Source: Lachnospiraceae bacterium
GTDB taxonomy: Bacteria; Bacillota; Clostridia; Lachnospirales; Lachnospiraceae
DNA: 37,360 bases
Direction of reading: 5' to 3'
Assembly: GCA_024698555.1 (NCBI GenBank)
Contig: JAILRI010000173.1
Span: forward strand, 1-37,360
Shown: positions 15,399 through 22,508 of the stretch, piece by piece
Layout: every line of letters starts with the position of its first letter
Numbering within the stretch: the first letter of the stretch is position 1
Notes under the pieces: model-generated
The model's input: only the letters and a program-made list of their open reading frames with translations
Told to the model about the DNA's origin: nothing
Databases searched by the model: none
Translations under genes and position numbers: made by a program

Positions 15399-16661
15399 TT
15401 GAAAAATCTGATAATAATCGGCGGCGGGGCTGCCGGTATGATGGCGGCGGCCGCTGCCGGAAACCGGGATCTTAAGGTCACTTTGATCGAGAAAAATGAG
15501 AAACTGGGTAAAAAGCTGTATATTACCGGTAAAGGACGCTGTAATCTGACCAATGAATGTGACAACGAGACCTTTTTAAAAAATGTGGTCAGGAATCCGA
15601 AATTTATGTACAGCTGCGTTTCGGCTTTTGATCCGCATGCCTGTATGGAATGGTTTGCGGATAACGGACTTAAGCTTAAGACAGAACGGGGAAACCGCGT
15701 CTTTCCCGCAAGCGACAGATCGAGTGATGTGATTAAAACACTGGAAAGAGCGATCACGTTAACCAAGGCTGAAGTAAAACTCGGAACTTTAGTTAAGAAT
15801 ATCGTTGTTAAAGAGCCGGAAGAAGGCAGTGGGCCCGCGGTATCAGGCGTAAGGCTGATGAATGGGGATATACTTACTGCCGATTATGTATGCGTGGCTA
15901 CGGGAGGCTCAAGCTATCCGTCGACGGGTTCTACGGGAGATGGATACCGATTTGCGAGGGAAACCGGACACAATGTGACCGATACATACCCGTCTCTTGC
16001 TGCTGTAAAAGTGAGTGAAGGATTCGTGAAAAGGCTGGAAGGCCTGTCTTTGAAAAATATAGTCCTGAGCGCCTATGATGATCATAAAAGAGTTTATAAA
16101 GAACTCGGCGAGATGCTGTTTACAGCCGATGGGATAAGCGGGCCTCTGGTCCTGACTCTTTCGGCTCTGATGACGAGTCAGCTTTCTTCCGGCAGCTTAA
16201 AAATATATATCGATCTTAAACCGGGACTTGATGAAGAAATGCTTGATGCCAGACTGCTGAGGGATTTTGATGAGGGCAGGAACCGTTATTTCGCGAATGC
16301 TCTGGACAAGCTTCTGCCTTCAAGCATAATACCCGTCATCATAGAGCTTTCAGGTATAGATGGGAAAAGAAAAGTCAATTCGATAACAAAAGAGGAACGC
16401 CGAAAGCTCATTACGCTCCTGAAAAGCTTTGAGCTTACGTCGAAAGGAATTGCCGGATATAACGAGGCTGTCATCACCAGGGGCGGAGTGGATATAAGAC
16501 AGGTAAATCCCAAAACCATGGAATCGAAGCTGGTAAAGGGGCTTTTTTTTGCTGGAGAGGTTCTTGATGTTGACGCGCTGACCGGAGGGTTCAACCTTCA
16601 GATCGCATGGTCTACCGCACAGGCTGCAATACAGGCGATACTAAAAGACGTTGACGGATGA
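15399..16661 (+). CDS. NAD(P)/FAD-dependent oxidoreductase (HI0933/BaiN/YhiN family)
   Basis: This 420-residue flavoprotein has the FAD-binding Rossmann motif IIIGGGAAGMMAAAAAG, then EKNEKLGKKLYITGKGRCNLTN, GNRVFPASDRSSDV, VATGGSSYPSTGSTGDGYRFA and FAGEVLDVDALTGGFNLQIA, a series specific to the HI0933-like family. Members include BaiN, linked to bile-acid dehydroxylation, but most have unknown substrates, so no reaction is assigned. A TTG at 15399 is preferred: GAGGTG at 15389-15394 stands just before it, and the product begins MKNLIIIGGG. An upstream ATG at 15369 lies inside the terminator loop. cmk follows after 32 nt. Confidence 0.88.
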   Translation: MKNLIIIGGGAAGMMAAAAAGNRDLKVTLIEKNEKLGKKLYITGKGRCNLTNECDNETFLKNVVRNPKFMYSCVSAFDPHACMEWFADNGLKLKTERGNRVFPASDRSSDVIKTLERAITLTKAEVKLGTLVKNIVVKEPEEGSGPAVSGVRLMNGDILTADYVCVATGGSSYPSTGSTGDGYRFARETGHNVTDTYPSLAAVKVSEGFVKRLEGLSLKNIVLSAYDDHKRVYKELGEMLFTADGISGPLVLTLSALMTSQLSSGSLKIYIDLKPGLDEEMLDARLLRDFDEGRNRYFANALDKLLPSSIIPVIIELSGIDGKRKVNSITKEERRKLITLLKSFELTSKGIAGYNEAVITRGGVDIRQVNPKTMESKLVKGLFFAGEVLDVDALTGGFNLQIAWSTAQAAIQAILKDVDG

Positions 16662-16693
16662 CAGTATAAAAGATTATGAGGAGGAAATTTAAA

Positions 16694-17374
16694 ATGAAGT
16701 ATTACAGCATAGCGATAGACGGACCTGCGGGTGCAGGCAAATCGACCATAGCAAAGAAATTCGCGTCCGAACTTGGATTTACATACATCGATACCGGAGC
16801 TATGTACAGGGCGATAACTCTGTTTTATGTGGAAAAGGGGATCGACTGCTCGGACGAGGCTTCAGTATGCCGGTATCTCTCTGAGATCGATGTAGATATT
16901 TGTTATATTGACGAAGCGCAGCATGTTCTGCTGAACGGCGCGGATGTGACCGGCAGTATCAGAACGCAGAAGGTCAGCGATAACGCGTCAAAGATTTCGG
17001 CTATCGGACAGGTCAGGGAGAAGCTGGTTGCGCTGCAGCAGCAGATGGCCCGTTCAAAGAACGTGGTCATGGATGGCAGGGACATAGGTTCTGTAGTACT
17101 GCCTTTCGCAGATCTGAAAATATATCTGACGGCCAGCGTTGAGGTAAGGGCAAAAAGAAGATTTCAGGAGCTGGTCGAAAAGGGAACTGAGGCTGATCTT
17201 TCCACTATCGCGAAGGAAATTGAGGAACGTGACTGGCGCGATATGCACAGGGAAAATTCCCCCCTGGTCTGTGTAGAGGACGCGAAGGTAGTAGATACTT
17301 CAGATATGACGATAGATGAGGTGACCACGTACTGCATGAAACTGTTTGATGAAGTGAAAGGCTGTGAACAGTAA
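16694..17374 (+). CDS. cmk: Cytidylate kinase
   Basis: Cmk phosphorylates CMP and dCMP with ATP. The 226-residue product has the P-loop GPAGAGKS (residues 10-17), then YIDTGAMYRAITL, the family motif VVMDGRDIGSVVLPFADLKIYLTAS, and AKRRFQELVEKG. The ATG at 16694 was chosen because GAGGAGG (16678-16684) lies ahead of it; an ATG at 16676 overlaps that site. The order cmk - ispH-rpsA is common in Clostridia, and only 11 nt separate the two. Confidence 0.95.
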   Translation: MKYYSIAIDGPAGAGKSTIAKKFASELGFTYIDTGAMYRAITLFYVEKGIDCSDEASVCRYLSEIDVDICYIDEAQHVLLNGADVTGSIRTQKVSDNASKISAIGQVREKLVALQQQMARSKNVVMDGRDIGSVVLPFADLKIYLTASVEVRAKRRFQELVEKGTEADLSTIAKEIEERDWRDMHRENSPLVCVEDAKVVDTSDMTIDEVTTYCMKLFDEVKGCEQ

Positions 17375-17385
17375 CTTAAAAGAGC

Positions 17386-19356
17386 ATGATCATAAAAACT
17401 GTCAAAAGTGCCGGCTTTTGTTTCGGGGTGAGCCGTGCGGTCGAATCCGTATACAAAGAACTTGAGAAGGGCGGAAATGTATATACTTTCGGTCCGGTAA
17501 CACATAATGAGACCGTGGTAAGTGAGCTGGAAGCGAAGGGCGTGCGTATTGTGGAAAATATCGAAGAAGCGGATGCCTTAAGCGGTGCGACTATAATCAT
17601 ACGTTCTCACGGAGTATCAAGGGATATCTATGAAAGATTAAAGTCCAATACATCAAACAATGTGATCGATTCCACGTGCGCCTTCGTAAAGAAGATCCAT
17701 GGGATAGTGGACGAAGCCGGAAAAAGAGGTGAATTTGTACTGATCTTCGGTGACGCTTCACACCCGGAGGTAAAGGGGATCTGTGGGTGGTGCAGCGGCG
17801 GCTACATGGTAGTCAGTGATGGATCGGAGCTTGCCGGGTTAAGTATTCCTGAAGGGAAAAATGTGACAGTTGTTGAACAAACCACATTTAATTTGCAAAA
17901 ATTTCAACAAATGCTTGATATTTTGTCTGAAATGGGTTATAGTATTAATGTTGTGAATACAATCTGCAACGCGACCGACGTAAGGCAGAGGCAGACGCGT
18001 GAACTTGCCGGTGAGTGTGACGCCATGATAGTTATCGGCGGAAAAAACAGCTCGAACACGCGTAAGCTCTATGACATTTCGGTCAATGAATGTACTAATA
18101 CTTACTACATACAGGCACTCGCTGACTTAAGGGTAGACGAAATCAGGAAATTTCGTTGTGTAGGTATTACAGCAGGGGCATCAACGCCCAAAAAAATTAT
18201 TGAGGAGGTTCAGAAAGTAATGTCTGAAGAAAATTTTGAACAAATGCTGGAGGATTCATTCAAAACCATACACAACGGGGAGGTAGTCGACGGAACAGTC
18301 ATCAGTGTGAAGCCTGATCAGATCATTCTTAACATTGGTTATAAAGCCGATGGTATCATTACCAGAAACGAATATACAAACGATCCTTCGCTCGACCTTA
18401 CCACAGTTGTGAACGAAGGAGACACGATCCGCGTAAAGGTCGTAAAGGTCAATGACGGAGACGGACAGGTACAGCTTTCCGTACGTAAGCTCAAAGCTGA
18501 GCATGACAGCAAGATCCTTGAAGAAGCATTCGAGAACAAGACAGTTCTCAAGGCTAAGGTAGTGAAGATCCTTGCCGGCGGTATCTGCGCGCAGGTTGAT
18601 GAGACCAATGTGTTCATTCCCGCAAGTCTTGTATCCGACATCTATGAAAAGGATCTGGGCAAGTATCTTGACCAGGAGATCGAATTTGTCATCACCGAGT
18701 TCAACCCTAAGAGACGCCGTATCATAGGCGACCGCAAGCAGCTTATTGTTGCTAAGAAGGAAGCGGTTCTGGCTGCGCTCTTCTCCAGGATCAAGGTTGG
18801 CGATATCATTGAAGGAACAGTAAAGAACGTTACCGATTTCGGCGCGTTTATCGATCTGGGCGGTGCAGACGGTCTGCTTCATATCTCAGAAATGAGCTGG
18901 GGCCGTATAGAGAATCCCAAGAAGGTATTCAAGCCCGGAGATACAGTTAAAGCATTTATCAAGGACATTCAGGGACATAAGGTTGCTTTGTCCATGAAGT
19001 TCGCTGATCAGAATCCTTGGATCGATGCAGAGACCAGATTTGCTCCCGGCAATATCGTTAAGGGCAAGGTTGCCCGCATGACAGATTTCGGCGCTTTTAT
19101 CGAGCTTGCGCCCGGTGTTGACGCTTTGCTTCACGTTTCCCAGATATCCCGTGAGCATATCGAAAAGCCTGCTGATGTATTGAAGCTTGGTCAGGAAGTT
19201 GAAGCCAAGATCGTAGATTTCAATCTTGAAGATAAGAAGATCTCACTCAGCATCAAGGCTTTGCTTGCTCCCGAGAAGAAGGAAGCTGCTCCCGAAGCCG
19301 CTGCCGGGGATACAGCTGAGGCTCCTGCTGAGGATGCGAAGCCCGCTGAGGAATGA
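17386..19356 (+). CDS. ispH: IspH-S1 fusion: HMBPP reductase plus four-S1-domain RpsA-like protein
   Basis: This 656-residue protein joins two functions. Residues 1-280 are IspH, the iron-sulfur enzyme of the last MEP-pathway step, with cluster ligands Cys12, Cys98 and Cys194, and His40, His75 and His126 in their usual motifs (VTHNE, RSHGVS, ASHPEVKG). Residues about 295-630 are four S1 RNA-binding domains (about 298-368, 384-450, 470-537, 553-625), the last two the best conserved (TDFGAFIDLGGADGLLHISEM and TDFGAFIEL). A short Ala/Glu/Pro tail ends the protein. The fusion is known in Clostridia. GAGGAGG at 18202-18208 ahead of an in-frame ATG at 18220 could also yield a free S1 protein. The first ribosome binding site is weak. 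Confidence 0.95.
   Translation: MIIKTVKSAGFCFGVSRAVESVYKELEKGGNVYTFGPVTHNETVVSELEAKGVRIVENIEEADALSGATIIIRSHGVSRDIYERLKSNTSNNVIDSTCAFVKKIHGIVDEAGKRGEFVLIFGDASHPEVKGICGWCSGGYMVVSDGSELAGLSIPEGKNVTVVEQTTFNLQKFQQMLDILSEMGYSINVVNTICNATDVRQRQTRELAGECDAMIVIGGKNSSNTRKLYDISVNECTNTYYIQALADLRVDEIRKFRCVGITAGASTPKKIIEEVQKVMSEENFEQMLEDSFKTIHNGEVVDGTVISVKPDQIILNIGYKADGIITRNEYTNDPSLDLTTVVNEGDTIRVKVVKVNDGDGQVQLSVRKLKAEHDSKILEEAFENKTVLKAKVVKILAGGICAQVDETNVFIPASLVSDIYEKDLGKYLDQEIEFVITEFNPKRRRIIGDRKQLIVAKKEAVLAALFSRIKVGDIIEGTVKNVTDFGAFIDLGGADGLLHISEMSWGRIENPKKVFKPGDTVKAFIKDIQGHKVALSMKFADQNPWIDAETRFAPGNIVKGKVARMTDFGAFIELAPGVDALLHVSQISREHIEKPADVLKLGQEVEAKIVDFNLEDKKISLSIKALLAPEKKEAAPEAAAGDTAEAPAEDAKPAEE
18202..18222 (+). 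promoter_or_regulatory. Possible internal ribosome start for the S1 part
   Basis: GAGGAGG lies 11 nt before an in-frame ATG (18220) exactly in the linker between IspH and the first S1 domain. The product would start MSEENFEQMLEDSF and contain all four S1 domains. The site is stronger than that of the full-length start, though its spacing is longer than ideal. The same bases encode EEVQKVM, so it may be chance. Confidence 0.4.
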
Positions 19357-19377
19357 TTCATTAAACCAGATTTTACT

Positions 19378-19411
19378 AAGAGTCCGTTTTATCGCGGGCT
19401 CTTATTTTTTT
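19378..19411 (+). terminator. Intrinsic terminator after ispH-rpsA
   Basis: AAGAGTCCG (19378-19386) pairs with CGGGCTCTT (19395-19403), nine pairs with one G-U, around an 8-nt loop, followed by A and seven T. A clear end of the cmk-ispH-rpsA transcript. Confidence 0.9.
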
Positions 19412-19420
19412 AAAAAGTGT

Positions 19421-19448
19421 TTGCTTTTGTATAATTTAATGATATTAT
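19421..19448 (+). promoter_or_regulatory. Possible cheR promoter
   Basis: TTGCTT (19421-19426), 16 nt, TATTAT (19443-19448). A TATAAT at 19430-19435 is an alternative -10, but with a poor -35. Because a strong terminator lies just upstream, some promoter must exist in this 117-nt gap; which hexamers are used is uncertain. Confidence 0.4.
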
Positions 19449-19528
19449 ATTAGGTGTGGTTTCGGATGGTCTTTATTTGCGACCGGATTCCGTTATCGTT
19501 ATCCGTACAGAAAGGGGATTTTTAGCAA

Positions 19529-20317
19529 ATGGCTGATGATTATGAGAGCTTCAAAAAACAGATTTTGACGCTTACAAAGATCGATCTGAATGCGTACAAG
19601 GAAGGGCAGATGAAGAGAAGGATCGATACTTTGATCGGAAAACAGAAATGTAAAGGGTACAGTGAGTATGTCAATCTGATAAAGACCAATCATGACAAGT
19701 TTGAGGAATTTGTCAATTACCTTACTATCAATGTTTCTGAATTCTGGCGTAATCCGGAGCAATGGAAGATACTTGAAGAAAAGGTAGTGAAGGACCTGGT
19801 AAAAAAGCCTTCCTTCAAGATATGGAGCGCGGCCTGCTCAACAGGAGATGAGCCGTATTCCCTGGTTATGCTTCTTTCCAAGTATGTTCCCATGAATCGG
19901 ATCAAGATCATAGCGACCGATATAGATAAACAGGTACTTGAAAAAGCTCAGGCAGGGTTATATAATTCCAAGAGTCTTAAAGGCCTTCCCGATGAATTCA
20001 AGAAAAAGTATTTTGATCAGGTTGGTGACAGTAACTTTAAGATCAAAGATGAAGTAAAAAAATGCGTTGATTTTAAGATCCACAATCTTTTGCTCGATCC
20101 TTATCCTTCAGGCTGCGATCTGATCGTATGCCGCAATGTCCTCATTTATTTTACCGAAGATGCGAAGGATGCGATTTATGTAAAGTTTCATGATGCTTTG
20201 AAACCGGATGGCATACTGTTCTTGGGAAGTACGGAGCAGATAATCGCACCCGGCAAGATTGGATTTTCCACTATTTCGTCCTTCTTCTACAGAAAAGGCG
20301 AAAAGCCTGCGAAATGA
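19529..20317 (+). CDS. cheR: Chemoreceptor glutamate methyltransferase CheR
   Basis: CheR transfers methyl groups from S-adenosylmethionine to glutamates of chemoreceptors during adaptation. The 262-residue product has the N-terminal all-alpha CheR domain (KRRIDTLIGKQKCKGYSEY) and the methyltransferase domain with LTINVSEFWRNPEQW, the SAM motif IWSAACSTGDEPYSLVMLL, IIATDIDKQVLEKAQAGLY, and CDLIVCRNVLIYF followed by LGSTEQI. It stands alone, without other chemotaxis genes, between ispH-rpsA and plsX. A motile or chemosensory lifestyle is implied. AAAGGGG precedes the ATG. Confidence 0.93.
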   Translation: MADDYESFKKQILTLTKIDLNAYKEGQMKRRIDTLIGKQKCKGYSEYVNLIKTNHDKFEEFVNYLTINVSEFWRNPEQWKILEEKVVKDLVKKPSFKIWSAACSTGDEPYSLVMLLSKYVPMNRIKIIATDIDKQVLEKAQAGLYNSKSLKGLPDEFKKKYFDQVGDSNFKIKDEVKKCVDFKIHNLLLDPYPSGCDLIVCRNVLIYFTEDAKDAIYVKFHDALKPDGILFLGSTEQIIAPGKIGFSTISSFFYRKGEKPAK

Positions 20318-20359
20318 TCGGCGGCATAAGAATTTTTCCGAAAGGCGGTTACAGATTTA

Positions 20360-21367
20360 ATGGGTAATGCAGTCAGAGTGGCTATAGACGCGATGGGTGG
20401 TGACAATGCGCCGTTCGAACCGGTCAAAGGCACTGTGGAAGCCGTGAATGAGTGCAGTGAAGTGCATTGCATTCTGGTAGGTGATACTGCTTCGATAGAG
20501 GCTGAACTGGCTAAATATACATATGACAAAAACGCTATAGAAATAAAACCGGCTTCAGAGAATATTTCATGCGACGAACCGCCTGTCATGGCGATCAGGC
20601 GCAAGAAGGATTCGTCCATCGTGGTCGGCTTGAATCTGATAAAGAACGGTGAAGCAGATTCATTCATTTCCGCCGGAAGCACCGGAGCTGTACTGGTTGG
20701 CGCACAGCTGGTCGCAGGCAGGATAAAGGGCATAGAGAGAACACCGCTGGCACCTCTTATTCCTACTCTTAAAGGGTGCGCGTTGCTGGTCGACTGCGGA
20801 GCCAATGTTGATTCGCGCGCGTCGCATCTGCTGCAGTATGCCAGAATGGGTTCCATCTATATGGAAAACGTTGTAGGAATAAAGAATCCAAGAGTTGCGA
20901 TCGTCAATATCGGAACTGAAGAAGAAAAAGGAAACGCACTCGTTAAGGAAGCGTATCCTCTCTTAAACGCGTGCAGCTCGATCAATTTTACCGGAAGCAT
21001 CGAGAGCAGGCAGATCCCTTACGGTGACGCGGATGTTATAGTCTGCGACGCGTTTGTCGGCAATGTCATTTTGAAAATGTATGAAGGAGTGGCAGGCGCT
21101 CTGCTTCAGAAGATAAAAGGCGCGATGACATCAACTCCCATTTCCACACTGGGCGCAGCAATGGTCAAGAAACCCCTGAAAAAGACTCTGAAAGGTTTCA
21201 GCATGGAAGAATACGGCGGTGCGCCGATGCTGGGCTTAAACGGACTGGTCATGAAGACACACGGCAATTCCAAAAGTGTTGAGATCAAAAATTCGATATT
21301 ACAGAGTGTAAAGTTCGTAAATGCGGATATTACAGGCAAGATCAGGATGAACCTTTTAGAGGAATAA
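20360..21367 (+). CDS. plsX: Phosphate acyltransferase PlsX
   Basis: PlsX converts acyl-ACP and phosphate to acyl-phosphate, the donor for PlsY in phospholipid synthesis. The 335-residue product starts VRVAIDAMGGDNAPFEPVKG, followed by SFISAGSTGAVLVGAQLVAGRI, ALLVDCGANVDSRASHLLQYA, NIGTEEEKGNALVKEAY and YGDADVIVCDAFVGNVILKMYEG, all family motifs. The usual upstream DUF177-rpmF pair is missing and cheR takes its place, 42 nt away. acpP follows after 68 nt. Confidence 0.96.
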   Translation: MGNAVRVAIDAMGGDNAPFEPVKGTVEAVNECSEVHCILVGDTASIEAELAKYTYDKNAIEIKPASENISCDEPPVMAIRRKKDSSIVVGLNLIKNGEADSFISAGSTGAVLVGAQLVAGRIKGIERTPLAPLIPTLKGCALLVDCGANVDSRASHLLQYARMGSIYMENVVGIKNPRVAIVNIGTEEEKGNALVKEAYPLLNACSSINFTGSIESRQIPYGDADVIVCDAFVGNVILKMYEGVAGALLQKIKGAMTSTPISTLGAAMVKKPLKKTLKGFSMEEYGGAPMLGLNGLVMKTHGNSKSVEIKNSILQSVKFVNADITGKIRMNLLEE

Positions 21368-21435
21368 GGTGCTGTATTTTATATAATTTCGGGACTGAAG
21401 ATATTTAGAAATATACAATACGGAGGTTTTATAAA

Positions 21436-21666
21436 ATGGAATTTGAAAAGCTTCAGAAGATCATCAGTGAGGTGTTAAGCATCGAACCTGATGAGGTCAC
21501 CATGGATTCGACATTTATTGACGACCTGGGAGCAGATTCCCTTGATGTGTTCCAGATCATCATGGCCATCGAAGAGGAATTTGATATCGAGATCGATAAT
21601 GACGCCGCTGAGAAGATATCGACCGTGGGGGACGCGGTAGAAGCTATTAAAAACGCGGTAGGCTGA
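21436..21666 (+). CDS. acpP: Acyl carrier protein
   Basis: This 76-residue acidic protein carries growing fatty acyl chains on a phosphopantetheine arm attached to Ser35 in the motif [23 protein letters not shown] strong GGAGG (21422-21426) precedes the ATG. It sits in the classical order plsX-acpP-rnc-smc-ftsY, with fabD, fabG and fabF not in between. A stable hairpin follows its stop. Confidence 0.97.
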   Translation: MEFEKLQKIISEVLSIEPDEVTMDSTFIDDLGADSLDVFQIIMAIEEEFDIEIDNDAAEKISTVGDAVEAIKNAVG

Positions 21667-21695
21667 ATAATTTTCAGGGATATTGTGAGTGTTGG

Positions 21696-21725
21696 GTGCT
21701 TGCGGATCACTTCGCAAGCACTTTT
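21696..21725 (+). terminator. Strong hairpin between acpP and rnc
   Basis: A perfect 9-bp stem, GTGCTTGCG (21696-21704) with CGCAAGCAC (21713-21721), around an 8-nt loop, followed by only four T. It could be a partial terminator letting acpP exceed rnc, or an RNase III target in the rnc leader, 24 nt before the rnc start. Confidence 0.65.
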
Positions 21726-21748
21726 GGGATAATTGACGGGGATAATTT

Positions 21749-22486
21749 ATGACGAACAGGGAGAATGAGGTTTTAAAACTGCAGGAGGTCATAGGATATA
21801 ATTTCAATGATAAAAAGCTGCTTATAGAGGCATTATCTCATACATCCTATACAAATGAGAGAAAGCTTGAAAAGCATTACAGTTATCAGAGACTGGAATT
21901 TCTGGGTGACGCCATACTGGAAGCTGTAACAAGCAGATATCTGTATGAAAAATATCCGACTTACACTGAAGGAGAGCTTACCCGTGAACGTGCCGTGATG
22001 GTATGCGAGGAAACTCTGGCTAAATGCGCAAGGTCATTTAATCTGGGTGATTACATACTGCTCGGAGTCGGAGAACAGAAGAATCATGGGAATGAACGTG
22101 ATTCCATACTGTGTGATGTTTTTGAGTCGCTGATCGGAGCGATATATCTGGACGGAGGAATACTTGACACGAAGGAATTCATTGTGAAATTCCTGCTCAA
22201 TACCAATAACAGAGCCTCTCACGATTATAAGAGCATGCTTCAGGAAGAGGTTCAAAGCTGGGAAGAACCTGTTACCATAGGTTATGAGCTGGTAAAGACG
22301 GAAGGACCCGAGCACATGATGGTCTTTACCGTAAAAGTAGTTCTGGGCAACAGGGAAATGGGGATAGGAAGCGGCCATTCCAAAAAGGAAGCGGAGATGA
22401 AGGCTGCCCACGAAACCATGCATATGTTAAAGATTTTCCACTGCGCCAATGAAGTTTCCTGCAAAAATCAGGAACAAGAAAAGTAA
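21749..22486 (+). CDS. rnc: Ribonuclease III
   Basis: RNase III cleaves double-stranded RNA in rRNA maturation and mRNA turnover. The 245-residue product has the nuclease domain with the signature RLEFLGDAILEAVTSRYLY (Glu50, Asp54) and the second metal site DVFESLIGAIYLDGG (Asp123, Glu126), then a double-stranded RNA-binding domain (about 160-230) ending in GSGHSKKEAEMKAAHETM. Catalytic residues are intact. It precedes smc by 22 nt, the standard order. Confidence 0.96.
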   Translation: MTNRENEVLKLQEVIGYNFNDKKLLIEALSHTSYTNERKLEKHYSYQRLEFLGDAILEAVTSRYLYEKYPTYTEGELTRERAVMVCEETLAKCARSFNLGDYILLGVGEQKNHGNERDSILCDVFESLIGAIYLDGGILDTKEFIVKFLLNTNNRASHDYKSMLQEEVQSWEEPVTIGYELVKTEGPEHMMVFTVKVVLGNREMGIGSGHSKKEAEMKAAHETMHMLKIFHCANEVSCKNQEQEK

Positions 22487-22508
22487 CTCGTAACAAGAGG
22501 TTTTTAAG

